A stretch of 64,000 nucleotides of DNA, from the NCBI RefSeq assembly GCF_900102175.1, contig NZ_FNKN01000002.1:901618-965617 (forward strand). Reading direction: 5' to 3'. The notes beneath the pieces were generated by a model. It searched no databases, was not told where the DNA came from, and saw nothing but the letters and a program-made list of their open reading frames with translations. This stretch comes from Microbacterium sp. cf332 (GTDB taxonomy: Bacteria > Actinomycetota > Actinomycetes > Actinomycetales > Microbacteriaceae). Positions within the stretch are counted from its first letter, which is position 1; the number at the start of each line of letters is the position of its first letter. Shown here in pieces: positions 8,917 to 16,983 of this stretch. Both the position numbers and the translations under genes were made by a program.

Positions 8917-10317
8917 ATGACGGATCTCGCGCAGCACGCGCACGACACCCGCGTCGTCGTGGTCGGCGGCGGCATCGCCGGTATCGTCGCGGCCCTCGAG
9001 TGCGCGCGGCTGGGGCTGCGGGTGACGCTTCTCGAAGCCGCCCCGCACCTCGGCGGCTCGCTCGACCGCGTCGCGCTCGGCGGCATCGTTGTGGACGCCG
9101 CCGCCGACGGCATCCCGGCCTCGGCCCAGACCCTGACGGCGCTCGTCGACGAGGTCGGGCTGGCCGACGAGCTCGAGACCCCGCGGGACGACCGTCTCTG
9201 GCTCGCGGCGGGTCCCCGCGGCGCGGCTCCGGCACCCGCTGAGACCGTGCTCGGCATCCCCGCGAACCCGTGGGCCGACGACGTGCGTCGGCACATCGAG
9301 ACGCGCGGCGCGTGGCGGGCCTACGTCGATCGCTTGCGCCCGCCCCTCACGGTCGGACGGCGCCGCAGCCTCGGCGATCTCGTCGAGTCGCGCATGGGCG
9401 CACGCGTGCGCGACCGCCTCGTCGCGCCCTACGTCCTCGCCGTCCACGGGGTGGCTCCGGAGTTCATCGACGTGGACGCTGCGGCACCGTCGCTCAACCC
9501 GGCCCTCACCCGCACCGGATCGCTGAGCGGCGCCGTCGCGCAGACGCTGCGTTCGGGATCGCCGCCGCGATCCGCCCCGCGCGGCGGCCTTCACCGCCTC
9601 GTCGATGCGCTTGCCGCCCGTCTCCGCGATTTCGATGTCGACATCCGTACGGGCTCCCGCGTCTCGGCCGTCCGACGTGACGGCGGCGGTACGGGCTGGC
9701 TCGTCGCGACCGACGGCGCGAGCGAGGAGGTCGGCGCCGACCTCCTGGTGCTGGCGAGCGACGAAGACGCCACCCGCGCGCTGCTCGCACCGCACCTGAC
9801 GCTCCCTCCGAGCGCGGGTCCGCGTCCCGATCCGCTCGAGACGGTCATGCTGCGCATCGCCGGGGTGCCGCTGCCCGCGCGGGGATCGCTGGTCGTCGGC
9901 GGTGGCCCGGCGCCCGCGACGGTGCGGCCGGTGTCGCAGACCTGGCCTTCGCTGCGCGACGCGCTGCCCGCGGGCGAGGAGGTGCTGCGTGTGACCCAGC
10001 CGCCGACCGCGGGTGATGACCGCGAAGCCGTCGCAGCCGCGTGCCGGGCGGCCTCGGACCTTTTCGGAGTCGGCATCGGCGAGCCCGCGGTGCGCGCGGC
10101 CGCCCGTGTCGTCTACTCGCGTGCCGCCCCCGCCTCGCTGCTGGGGCACGCCGAGGCGGTCGCGGCGATCCGTGATCGCGCGCGCACCGTCGCGGGGCTC
10201 GCGCTCGTGGGCGGATGGCTGTCGGGCAACAGTCTCGAGCGGGTCGCCGCCGATGCCGTGGCGGAGGCGGCCACCGCGCGGCACGCGGTGCTCTGGAGAG
10301 AGCAGGGGCGGCCATGA
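8917..10317 (+). CDS. hemY: Protoporphyrinogen/coproporphyrinogen III oxidase (HemY/CgoX type), 466 aa
   Basis: FAD-dependent oxidase in haem biosynthesis. The dinucleotide-binding motif VVVGGGIAGIVAALE lies at residues about 16-30, followed by LLEAAPHLGGSLDRV. The C-terminal FAD contact region appears as GLALVGGWLSGNSLERV (about 430-446), the usual end motif of the family. In actinobacteria this enzyme normally oxidises coproporphyrinogen III in the coproporphyrin-dependent pathway, so CgoX is the better functional name. hemD lies 1.4 kb downstream on the same strand, interrupted by three envelope genes. Confidence 0.88.
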   Translation: MTDLAQHAHDTRVVVVGGGIAGIVAALECARLGLRVTLLEAAPHLGGSLDRVALGGIVVDAAADGIPASAQTLTALVDEVGLADELETPRDDRLWLAAGPRGAAPAPAETVLGIPANPWADDVRRHIETRGAWRAYVDRLRPPLTVGRRRSLGDLVESRMGARVRDRLVAPYVLAVHGVAPEFIDVDAAAPSLNPALTRTGSLSGAVAQTLRSGSPPRSAPRGGLHRLVDALAARLRDFDVDIRTGSRVSAVRRDGGGTGWLVATDGASEEVGADLLVLASDEDATRALLAPHLTLPPSAGPRPDPLETVMLRIAGVPLPARGSLVVGGGPAPATVRPVSQTWPSLRDALPAGEEVLRVTQPPTAGDDREAVAAACRAASDLFGVGIGEPAVRAAARVVYSRAAPASLLGHAEAVAAIRDRARTVAGLALVGGWLSGNSLERVAADAVAEAATARHAVLWREQGRP

Positions 10318-10369
10318 TAGTCGGCGGCGCGGGGTTACGGGAGTGGATACCCGACACGGCATACGGCGA

Positions 10370-10375
10370 TAGCCT
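10370..10375 (+). promoter_or_regulatory. -10 box (TAGCCT) for the YtxH/Holin-X/DUF3618 operon
   Basis: TAGCCT followed by an inferred leader of about 30 bases that contains GTGAGGAG, a good ribosome binding site, 8 bases before the ATG at 10412. Confidence 0.4.
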
Positions 10376-10411
10376 GGACCCACGCAGCAACGTCGAACGT
10401 GAGGAGACCCC

Positions 10412-10771
10412 ATGAGGGGCAAGATTGGCATCGCCGTCGGACTCGCCGCGGGCTACGTGCTCGGCGCACGCGCCGGACGTGGGCGCTACGAGCAGATCAA
10501 AGAGAAGGCCCAGCAGGTCTGGGAGCTCGACCCCGTGCAGAAGCAGGTGGGCAAGGTGACGGAGCTCGGCAAGTCCGCCGCTCTCGCCGTGCCCAGCGTC
10601 GTCTGGGACAGCGCGAAGAAGGTCGCCAAGGCGGCCGGCAAGAAGGGCTCGGCCGGCGAGAAGCTCGACGCCACGATCGCGGAGGGCGAGAAGGCCGCGA
10701 GCGACGTGCGCAAGGCCGCGGAGCGCGACGCGCGCAAGGTCGCCGACGCGAGCGCCGCGGCGGACAGCTGA
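10412..10771 (+). CDS. YtxH-like small envelope protein, 119 aa
   Basis: A glycine-rich N-terminal membrane segment (GIAVGLAAGYVLGARAG, residues 5-21) is followed by Lys/Ala/Glu-rich helix containing GRGRYEQIKEKAQQVWE. That pattern is common to actinobacterial YtxH-like or general-stress membrane proteins. Function unknown. It is the first gene of a three-gene unit, with one base between its stop and the next start. The spacing and the partners (Holin-X, DUF3618) suggest a cell-envelope or membrane-stress role. Confidence 0.75.
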   Translation: MRGKIGIAVGLAAGYVLGARAGRGRYEQIKEKAQQVWELDPVQKQVGKVTELGKSAALAVPSVVWDSAKKVAKAAGKKGSAGEKLDATIAEGEKAASDVRKAAERDARKVADASAAADS

Positions 10772-10772
10772 G

Positions 10773-11183
10773 ATGAGCACGCCCCGCGGATTCCGCGATC
10801 GCGCCGATGACAGCCTGCTCACCCTGATCGGTGAGATCCCGGAGCTCGTCCGCAATCTCGTCGTCGCCGAGATCGACTCGGCGAAGGCATGGGCGAAGAA
10901 GACGGGCAAGGACGCCGGGCTCGGCGGCGTCTGGTTCATCGTCGCGCTCTTCTTCCTCTTCTGGACGATTCCCGCCATCGGCGCGTTCGCGATCATCGGA
11001 CTGACGTCGTGGCTGCCGGCGTGGGCGGCCTCGCTCATCGTGATCGGTGTGCTGCTCGTGATCGCCGCCGTGTTCGCGGTGCTCGGACTGTTCCGCTTCA
11101 AGCGGCTCAGTTCGCGCCAGAACCCCGCCCAGGCGATCTCCACCGACGCCAAGATCGTGAAGGAAGCAGCCGATGAGTTCTGA
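10773..11183 (+). CDS. Phage-holin-superfamily protein (Actinobacterial Holin-X type), 136 aa
   Basis: Small membrane protein with an N-terminal amphipathic segment (LLTLIGEIPELVRNLVVAEI) and two membrane helices (about 48-70 and 76-103). This is the layout of the actinobacterial Holin-X family, which occurs as a chromosomal envelope gene rather than a phage lysis gene. The C-terminus FRFKRLSSRQNPAQAISTDAKIVKE is cytoplasmic. The last 11 bases overlap the following DUF3618 gene, indicating translational coupling. Confidence 0.82.
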   Translation: MSTPRGFRDRADDSLLTLIGEIPELVRNLVVAEIDSAKAWAKKTGKDAGLGGVWFIVALFFLFWTIPAIGAFAIIGLTSWLPAWAASLIVIGVLLVIAAVFAVLGLFRFKRLSSRQNPAQAISTDAKIVKEAADEF

Positions 11184-11439
11184 GCTCTCCACCACCGCCG
11201 TGCCGCTCGGCATCACCGATCCCGTCGAGAAGGCCCGCGCCGAGCTGAAGGCCGCGCTCGCCGCGATAGAGCTCAAGGCGAACCTGCCCAAGCGCGCCGT
11301 CCTCGCGACCGACCGCGCGACCCGCGAGGCGCGCGCCTACGCGCAGCGCAACCCCGCAGGTGCGGCGGCCGCCGCGGTGGGCGTCGCCGTCGCGGTGGGC
11401 GCCGCGGTCTGGGGCATCGCGCGTCTCATCGCCCGCTGA
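11173..11439 (+). CDS. DUF3618 family protein, 88 aa
   Basis: Short protein with the family core DPVEKARAELKAALAAIELKANLPKRA (residues 16-42), then a C-terminal membrane helix (AAAAAVGVAVAVGAAVWGIARLI). DUF3618 genes regularly follow Holin-X genes in actinobacteria; function unknown. The start overlaps the previous gene by 11 bases. It is the last gene of the trio. Confidence 0.8.
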   Translation: MSSELSTTAVPLGITDPVEKARAELKAALAAIELKANLPKRAVLATDRATREARAYAQRNPAGAAAAAVGVAVAVGAAVWGIARLIAR

Positions 11440-11679
11440 CCGGGCCGACACCGTCGGTTCGGCGGCCTCGGCGGCCGTCCGAGCCGTTCCCGGAGCAACC
11501 GAGTCCGGATCGATATCCGGCATCGGCACCGCGCCTCCGGAGCGGGGTATGCTCGGGAAACGAGGCAGCGGCGATGGAGCGGGTGCTGCCGATGTTGCGA
11601 ACCCGGGTCTGCACCATCCGGAGAAGGAACGCGCGTCGGCCGCTCGATCGGGGCGGCGACGCCTCATGAGAGCCACCAT
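11440..11679 (+). other. Gene-free leader region before hemD
   Basis: 240 bases without a supported gene. It holds a TATGCT -10-like box at 11548-11553, about 120 bases before the hemD start. Nothing else convincing was found; no riboswitch fold was recognised. Confidence 0.35.
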
Positions 11680-12486
11680 ATGCATGACGATCCCGGCCAC
11701 GCGGAGCCGAAGAAGCCGCTGCGCGGATGGCGCGTGCTCGTGCCTCGCGGGGGGCCGTGGGGCGACCAGGTCGCCGCTCTGCTCCGGAGCCACGGCGCGA
11801 CGCCCGTCATCGCTCCGCTCGTGAACTTCGCCCCGACGACCGATGTCGCCGATCTCGAGGGCGCGCTGGCCGAGCTCGCTTCGGGCGCGTTCGACTGGAT
11901 CACGCTCACCAGCGCCACGACGGTCGATGTGCTCTACGCCTATCGGGCCGAGATCCCCGCGCGCACGCGGGTCGCAGCAGTGGGCGAGACGACGGCCGCC
12001 GCGCTCACGGCCGTCGGCTACCGGGTCGACCTGGTGCCGGACGAGGACGACTCCGCGGCCGGGCTCGCGGAGCAGATCCTCGCGATCGAGCCGTCGCCCA
12101 CGCGGGTGCTGGCCCTGCGGAGCGAGGTCGCCAAGCCGGTGCTGACACGGATGCTGATCGAGGCGGGCCACGATGTGCGCAGCGTCGTCGCCTATCGCAC
12201 CGTCGGCGTACCCGTGACCGAGCGCATCGCCGCGGACGTCGCGAGCGGACGCATCAACGCCGTCCTGGTCACGAGCGGGTCGGTCGCCGAGCAGGTGAGC
12301 GAGCAGTTCCCGGATCTGCCCGACGCGACGCTCGTCGCCGCCATCGGGCCGCGCACGGCGCGAGACGCCCGCAAGCTGGGTCTCGGCGTCGACGTCGTCG
12401 CCGCCGAGACGACGATCACGTCGCTCATCGAAGCGATCTCACGGCAGCCGGCGCCGGCGCCGGCCACGGACGCCTCGGCATCCTGA
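11680..12486 (+). CDS. hemD: Uroporphyrinogen-III synthase, 268 aa
   Basis: Cyclises hydroxymethylbilane to uroporphyrinogen III with inversion of ring D. The sequence shows two alternating alpha/beta halves, with LRGWRVLVPRGGPWGDQVAALLRSHGATPVIAPL at the N-terminus. WITLTSATTVDVL (about residue 75) and VLVTSGSVAEQ plus AAIGPRTARDARKLG (about 195-230) are the typical weakly conserved motifs of HemD. Length 268 fits. Another bifunctional SAM methyltransferase domain is absent, so this is a stand-alone HemD. The ATG at 11680 lies within CATATGCATG; no strong ribosome binding site was seen. Confidence 0.85.
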   Translation: MHDDPGHAEPKKPLRGWRVLVPRGGPWGDQVAALLRSHGATPVIAPLVNFAPTTDVADLEGALAELASGAFDWITLTSATTVDVLYAYRAEIPARTRVAAVGETTAAALTAVGYRVDLVPDEDDSAAGLAEQILAIEPSPTRVLALRSEVAKPVLTRMLIEAGHDVRSVVAYRTVGVPVTERIAADVASGRINAVLVTSGSVAEQVSEQFPDLPDATLVAAIGPRTARDARKLGLGVDVVAAETTITSLIEAISRQPAPAPATDASAS

Positions 12487-12555
12487 GTCCGGACGGCCGC
12501 CGGCCGCCGCCGCGATCGTTGCCGCTCTGTAAGCAAATCGTGGGTCCGCTGCTGG

Positions 12556-12561
12556 CAGACT
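12556..12561 (+). promoter_or_regulatory. -10 box (CAGACT), leaderless start of PH-like protein
   Basis: CAGACT with 7 bases to the ATG at 12569. Confidence 0.35.
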
Positions 12562-12568
12562 GAGACGC

Positions 12569-12991
12569 ATGGTGACCCTGCTGCTCGACTCTGCGCAGCT
12601 CGAGGTCGTCCTCTCGGCGACCGAGCGTGCTGCGGCGTTCCACCGGGGCAACGTCGCGGTGGTGCGCGAGCACATCACGAAGGTCCAGCTGACCGACGAC
12701 GCCTGGTCGTGGCTTCGCGGTGTCCCGCGCCCGGGGCTCCTGGTTCCCGGGGTCATCGCCGCGGGCTCGTTCGAGTCGGCGGGCGGAAGCGACTTCGTGC
12801 TCGTCCGGCGCCGCCGGCCGTCGGTCGTCGTCGACCTCGATGGCGACGACGGGTTCCAGCGCCTCATCCTGACGACCCGGCACGGGCTCGCGCTCGTGCA
12901 GGCGCTGCGGCTGGACGTAGAGGACGAACCCGCCGACGTCGTGGACCTGGTCGCCGATCAGACCACGTCGCGTCGCCACGACACGACGTAG
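12569..12991 (+). CDS. Conserved hypothetical protein with bacterial-PH-like core, 140 aa
   Basis: Mostly beta-strand protein with LSATERAAAFHRGNVAVVREHIT, LRGVPRPGLLVPGVIAAGSF and DFVLVRRRRPSVVVDLDGDDGFQRLILTT. These resemble the strands of actinobacterial PH-like proteins of unknown role. There are no membrane helices or signal peptide. The last 34 bases overlap the end of the convergent ABC permease gene, so the C-terminal tail is encoded by antisense DNA of that gene. Confidence 0.65.
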   Translation: MVTLLLDSAQLEVVLSATERAAAFHRGNVAVVREHITKVQLTDDAWSWLRGVPRPGLLVPGVIAAGSFESAGGSDFVLVRRRRPSVVVDLDGDDGFQRLILTTRHGLALVQALRLDVEDEPADVVDLVADQTTSRRHDTT

Positions 12992-13776
12992 CCGATCACC
13001 GCGAAGATCATCGCGTAGCCCGCCAGCACCAGGCCGCCGGCCCACCAGTCGAGCGGCTGCCCGGCGCCTCCTCCCATCACGGCGTAGATGCTGTCGCCGG
13101 CCAGTGCATCGGATGCGGCCCCGGGAAGGAAGCGCACCACGTCCGCGAGACCGTCGACGAGGCTCGCCCCGACACGCGCGATCGGCTCGACGAACTGCGT
13201 GAAGGCGAGGATGCCGACCACCGCGGCTATCTGGTTGCGGATGAGCGTGCCGAGCGCGATGCCGACGAGCACCCAGAGCACGAGCGCGAGCAGCATCCGC
13301 CCCGCGAACGCCCACGTCTCGGGCCGTTCGAGCTGCGGGTCGACGCCGAACAGGGCGAGCGCCCCACCGCCGGCCCCGATCGTCGACGCCACGGCCGCTC
13401 CACCGAACACCAGGCCCATGACCACGCCGGCCAGCATCTTCGCCGTCAGCGCCACGCCGCGTCGCGGGGTGGCGAGGAACGTGGGGGTGAGGGTCTTGTG
13501 GCGGTACTCGCCCGTCACCAGCAGCGACCCCACGATCAAGGGGAAGACGTAGCCCATCGCCGTCGCGAGCCCGTAGATGAGACTCGGCAGACGGTCGCCG
13601 AGTCCCGTCGGCAGGGTCGCGCCCGCGAGTGCTCCGGTCTCGCCTGCGCCGAAGACGGCGGCCATGCCGCCGGCCGTCCCGCCGATGTAGAGCACGAGCA
13701 CGATCAGGAGGATCCACCACACCGACGTGGAGAACTGCTTCGTCAGCTCCGAGCGGGTCGCGTTCACGAGGTTCAT
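12958..13776 (-). CDS. ABC-2 type exporter permease, 272 aa
   Basis: Membrane subunit of an ABC exporter with six predicted helices. The start MNLVNATRSELTKQFSTSVWW is typical of ABC-2 permeases of the BcrB/NatB kind. Residues 80-120 carry YRHKTLTPTFLATPRRG, the cytoplasmic coupling loop. It overlaps the ATPase gene by four bases (ATGA), giving an ATPase-permease pair. Such pairs export drugs, antibiotics or lipids; the substrate is unknown. Confidence 0.85.
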   Translation of the reverse strand: MNLVNATRSELTKQFSTSVWWILLIVLVLYIGGTAGGMAAVFGAGETGALAGATLPTGLGDRLPSLIYGLATAMGYVFPLIVGSLLVTGEYRHKTLTPTFLATPRRGVALTAKMLAGVVMGLVFGGAAVASTIGAGGGALALFGVDPQLERPETWAFAGRMLLALVLWVLVGIALGTLIRNQIAAVVGILAFTQFVEPIARVGASLVDGLADVVRFLPGAASDALAGDSIYAVMGGGAGQPLDWWAGGLVLAGYAMIFAVIGYVVSWRRDVV

Positions 13777-14735
13777 GGCGTCTGCTCCTCGTTCGTCGAC
13801 GCCGCGGAGTCCGCCGGGCCGCCGTTGGCGGACGAATGGACGCGCGCGCCGCTGACCAGCTCGAGGAAGACCTCTTCGAATGCGGGGCCCTTGCGCTGCA
13901 GCGCGGTCAGCGCGATGCCGGCATCGGCGGCGATGCGTCCGACGGTGGGGGCGTCGGCGCCGCGCACCGCGAGCCCGGTCCGGCGCTCATCGCTCTCGTA
14001 GCCGGCGGCCGACAGTGCCCGGCGCAGCGCATCGCGATCGTCGGCGTCGACGACCGTGGCGATCTCGTCGGGCGGCACGACGTACTCGATGCCGCCCTGG
14101 TAGACGAGGTGCCCGCGAGTGATGATCATGAGCGAGTCGACCGACTGCTGCACCTCGGCGAGCAGGTGCGACGAGATCAGCACCGTGCGGCCTTCAGCGG
14201 CGAGATCGCGGAGGAAGCGGCGGATCCAGCGGATGCCCTCGGGATCGAGCCCGTTCGTCGGCTCGTCGAGGACGAGCACGCCGGGGTCGCCGAGCAGGGC
14301 GTAGGCGAGGCCCAGGCGCTGTCGCATCCCGAGCGAGAACCCGCCGACCTTGCGCCCCGCGACGTCACCCAGCCCGACCATGCCGAGTGCCTCGTCGACG
14401 CGCGTCGAGGCGATGCCCGCGGCGTGGGCGTAGACCCGCAGATGGGCGGCCGCCGATCGTCCGGGGTGGAAGCTCGAGGACTCGAGCACGGCGCCGACGG
14501 TCTGCAGGGGGTGGGCGAGGTCGCGGTACGCCCGGCCGCCGATCGTGGCGGAGCCGGAGGTGGGTGCGATCAGCCCGAGGAGGATGCGGAGGGTCGTGGT
14601 CTTGCCGGCGCCGTTGGGTCCGAGGAAGCCGGTCACGACGCCCGGTTCGACACGCGCGGTGAGCCCGTCGACCGCTGCGACGGGCCCGAAACGCTTGGCC
14701 ACGTCGGAGAACTCCAGCATCTGTCCGTCCGCCAT
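13773..14735 (-). CDS. ABC transporter ATP-binding protein, 320 aa
   Basis: Nucleotide-binding subunit partnered with the ABC-2 permease. Walker A is GPNGAGKTT (about 40-48), the signature is FSLGMRQRL (about 135), Walker B is VLVLDEPTNGLDPEG, and the switch His is in ISSHLLAEV. The 90-residue C-terminal extension is typical of the BcrA/NatA drug-export group. The ATG at 14735 lies just before LEFSDVAKRFG; the longer open frame upstream is not supported. Confidence 0.9.
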   Translation of the reverse strand: MADGQMLEFSDVAKRFGPVAAVDGLTARVEPGVVTGFLGPNGAGKTTTLRILLGLIAPTSGSATIGGRAYRDLAHPLQTVGAVLESSSFHPGRSAAAHLRVYAHAAGIASTRVDEALGMVGLGDVAGRKVGGFSLGMRQRLGLAYALLGDPGVLVLDEPTNGLDPEGIRWIRRFLRDLAAEGRTVLISSHLLAEVQQSVDSLMIITRGHLVYQGGIEYVVPPDEIATVVDADDRDALRRALSAAGYESDERRTGLAVRGADAPTVGRIAADAGIALTALQRKGPAFEEVFLELVSGARVHSSANGGPADSAASTNEEQTP

Positions 14736-14870
14736 CGCGCCTCCTCTCCCCGGGTGATATGCCCCCATCCTGCCCGACGGCCCTGCGCCACCGCGAACTT
14801 CGCGCTCCGCCGACGGCACGGAGAGCGCCGCGGGAGCGGGCCGGGAGCTGGGGCTGCCGTCGTGGGGCGG

Positions 14871-14876
14871 TAGCGT
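14871..14876 (+). promoter_or_regulatory. -10 box (TAGCGT), leaderless start of hydroxyisobutyryl-CoA hydrolase-like gene
   Basis: TAGCGT with 7 bases to the GTG at 14884. It overlaps an alternative GTG at 14875, which is therefore unlikely to be the start. Confidence 0.45.
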
Positions 14877-14883
14877 GGCGAAG

Positions 14884-15951
14884 GTGACCGACGCCGCTGC
14901 ATCCGACCCGCGCGTCCGGGTTCGCGTCGACCGCGCACTCGGGCACCTGACCCTCGACCGGCCCCGCGCCATCAACGCCCTCGACATCGGGATGGTGCAC
15001 GACCTGTCGGCAGCGCTCGACGCTTGGGAGCACGATCCCGGCGTCGACGCCGTGCTGCTCGACGGCGTGGGGGAGCGCGGCTTCTGTGCGGGCGGCGACG
15101 TGCGCGGCCTCTACGACCAGATCGTCGCTGGGGACGTGGCCGAGACGGCGCACTTCTTCCGTGCCGAGTACGCGCTCAACGCGCGCATCGCGTCGTACCC
15201 GAAGCCCGTCGTCGTCTTCGCCGACGGCGTGACGATGGGCGGAGGCATCGGCTTGGCCGGTCACGCGGCCGTCCGAGTGGTGACCGAGCGCTCGCGCCTG
15301 GCGATGCCGGAGGTCCGCATCGGCTTCACCCCGGATGTCGGCGGCAGTCTGCTGCTCGCCCGCGCGCCGGGTCGGGTGGGGGAGTATCTGGCGCTGACCG
15401 GGGCATCGGTCGACGCTGCCGATGCCATCTACGCCGGCCTCGCCGATCATCTCGTGCCCTCGGAGCGCCTCGACGATCTGCGCGAGGCGCTCGTGAGCCG
15501 CGCCGATCCGCAGACCGCGACCGAGTTGGTGCTGCTCTTCGACGAGACGGCCGGCCCCGCCGGGCTCGAGGCTGCGAGGTCGTGGATCGACGACGCCTTC
15601 TCCGCCGACACCGTGGCCGAGATCCACGCTCGGCTGCGCGCTCGCAGTGAACCCGATGCGACCGCGACGGCCGACCTGCTCGAGACGCTGCCCCCGACCG
15701 CCCTCGCGGTCACTCTCGCCGCCGTCCGCGCTGCGCGTGCGCACGACGACCTGCGGGCGGTGCTCGCCCAGGAGTACCGCCTGGTGCTGTGGTTCGCCTC
15801 GACGCAGCCCGATCTGGTCGAGGGGATCCGGGCACGTCTGGTCGACAAGGACGGTGCCCCCGCATGGTCGCCGGCGTCGTCCGCCGACCTCGCGGACGAC
15901 ATCGTCGAGCGGGCGTTCTCGTTCGAGCCCGTCCCCGCCCTCTGGGGCTGA
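14884..15951 (+). CDS. Enoyl-CoA hydratase/isomerase family, 3-hydroxyisobutyryl-CoA hydrolase type, 355 aa
   Basis: Crotonase-fold enzyme of the ECH_2 subgroup that hydrolyses 3-hydroxyisobutyryl-CoA in valine catabolism. Motifs GERGFCAGGDVRGLYD (about 58-73), GVTMGGGIGLAGHAAVRV and MPEVRIGFTPDVGGSLLLAR match this group rather than simple enoyl-CoA hydratases. The length (about 355) is also diagnostic, since plain hydratases have about 260. The GTG at 14884 is chosen from the -10 box position. No other valine-degradation genes are adjacent, so the physiological substrate is inferred from family only. Confidence 0.82.
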   Translation: MTDAAASDPRVRVRVDRALGHLTLDRPRAINALDIGMVHDLSAALDAWEHDPGVDAVLLDGVGERGFCAGGDVRGLYDQIVAGDVAETAHFFRAEYALNARIASYPKPVVVFADGVTMGGGIGLAGHAAVRVVTERSRLAMPEVRIGFTPDVGGSLLLARAPGRVGEYLALTGASVDAADAIYAGLADHLVPSERLDDLREALVSRADPQTATELVLLFDETAGPAGLEAARSWIDDAFSADTVAEIHARLRARSEPDATATADLLETLPPTALAVTLAAVRAARAHDDLRAVLAQEYRLVLWFASTQPDLVEGIRARLVDKDGAPAWSPASSADLADDIVERAFSFEPVPALWG

Positions 15952-15985
15952 CCGGCGCACGGAGCCCGGGCACATCGGGACGTAA

Positions 15986-15991
15986 TAGTCT
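15986..15991 (+). promoter_or_regulatory. -10 box (TAGTCT) for J-domain gene
   Basis: TAGTCT within GTAATAGTCT. An inferred leader of about 50 bases carries GAGGGAGGG just before the GTG at 16047. Confidence 0.35.
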
Positions 15992-16046
15992 CGGGATGCT
16001 GTGCGCCTGAGCCCGGACGCGATCACCCGGGCGCGAGGGAGGGTCC

Positions 16047-16970
16047 GTGTTCGACAGTCCACTGTCCGCCTCGGCGTACGAGGTGTTGGGCGTCGCGCCC
16101 GACGTCGACGACGACGAGCTGCGCCGTGCCTATCGGCTGCGGCTGCGCCAGACCCATCCCGACACCGGTGGCGACGCCGTCGCGTTCGTCCAGGTGCAGC
16201 GGGCGTGGGATCTGGTCGGAACGGCCGTCGCCCGGGCGGCCTACGACCGCGGGCACGGCTTCGCGGACGCGCCCTCGTTCTCGCCCGAGGCTCCGACGTG
16301 GCGCCCGCCGCAGCGCACCGCCGACACCCGTCCGCGCGCGCGGACCTTCGGGCAGCCGGGCGGCTGGCGACGCGAGCGGTACCTGACGCTCATCCGCGAG
16401 TGGGTCGGACGAGGGGCGCCGGTCGACGATCCCTACGACCCCGCGCTGGTGCGCACCGCGCCGCACGAGATCCGTCGCCTCCTCGCCGACGCGCTCGCCG
16501 AGGAGGCGACCGCCCGGATCGTCGCAGATCTCGGCATGGGGTACACCGTCTGGCACGACGTCGCCGCCGACCCGCGCGACCCGGACGTCAAGCTCGACCA
16601 CGTCGTGCTCGGTCCGTCGGGGCTGTACGCCGTCCTGTCGGAGGATTTCGGGGTCGGCGTCCGCACTCGTCGCGGCGAGCTGATCGGCGACGGGATCGAC
16701 GCGCCGATCGCTACCCTCGTGCAGCGTGCCCGCGCCCTGAGCCGGGCGGCCCGGGTGAAGTTCAGCGGCGCGATCGTGGTCCTGCCCGACGACGACGTCG
16801 TGCAGGCCATCGAGGAGGTCGGGCGCGTCCGCGGTCTCGCCGTCGCGGTGGTCGGTCGATCGGCCCTCGCGACGGTCCTCCGCCGCGGCGTCGCCGGTGC
16901 CCGCGAGATCGGTGGCAACGAGCTCTTCGACGTTCGCACCCGGCTGCAGCAGACCGTGCGCTTCGTGTGA
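16047..16970 (+). CDS. J-domain (DnaJ-like) protein fused to a degenerate NERD-like domain, 307 aa
   Basis: Residues 8-65 form a J-domain: AYEVLGVAPDVDDDELRRAYR, the HPD tripeptide at 37-39, then AWDLVGTAVARAAYDR. It would stimulate an Hsp70. After a proline-rich linker, residues about 145-290 resemble the nuclease-related domain NERD. The helix ALAEEATARIVADLG is followed by VKLDHVVLGPSGLYAVLSEDFG, then a helix PIATLVQRARALSRAAR and strand SGAIVVLPDD. In active NERD proteins the strand after the LDH motif ends in a D/ExK; here the Lys position is lost (LSEDFG), suggesting no nuclease activity. The GTG start has a ribosome binding site. Confidence 0.72.
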   Translation: MFDSPLSASAYEVLGVAPDVDDDELRRAYRLRLRQTHPDTGGDAVAFVQVQRAWDLVGTAVARAAYDRGHGFADAPSFSPEAPTWRPPQRTADTRPRARTFGQPGGWRRERYLTLIREWVGRGAPVDDPYDPALVRTAPHEIRRLLADALAEEATARIVADLGMGYTVWHDVAADPRDPDVKLDHVVLGPSGLYAVLSEDFGVGVRTRRGELIGDGIDAPIATLVQRARALSRAARVKFSGAIVVLPDDDVVQAIEEVGRVRGLAVAVVGRSALATVLRRGVAGAREIGGNELFDVRTRLQQTVRFV

Positions 16971-16983
16971 CCTCGGCGGGCCG

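Noticed and set aside
10773..11183. Holin-like gene considered as evidence of a prophage
   Set aside because: No lysin, portal, terminase or integrase nearby; Actinobacterial Holin-X proteins are ordinary chromosomal envelope genes.
14875..14883. GTG at 14875 as start of the hydroxyisobutyryl-CoA hydrolase-like gene
   Set aside because: It overlaps the TAGCGT -10 box; the GTG at 14884 has the standard 7-base spacing.
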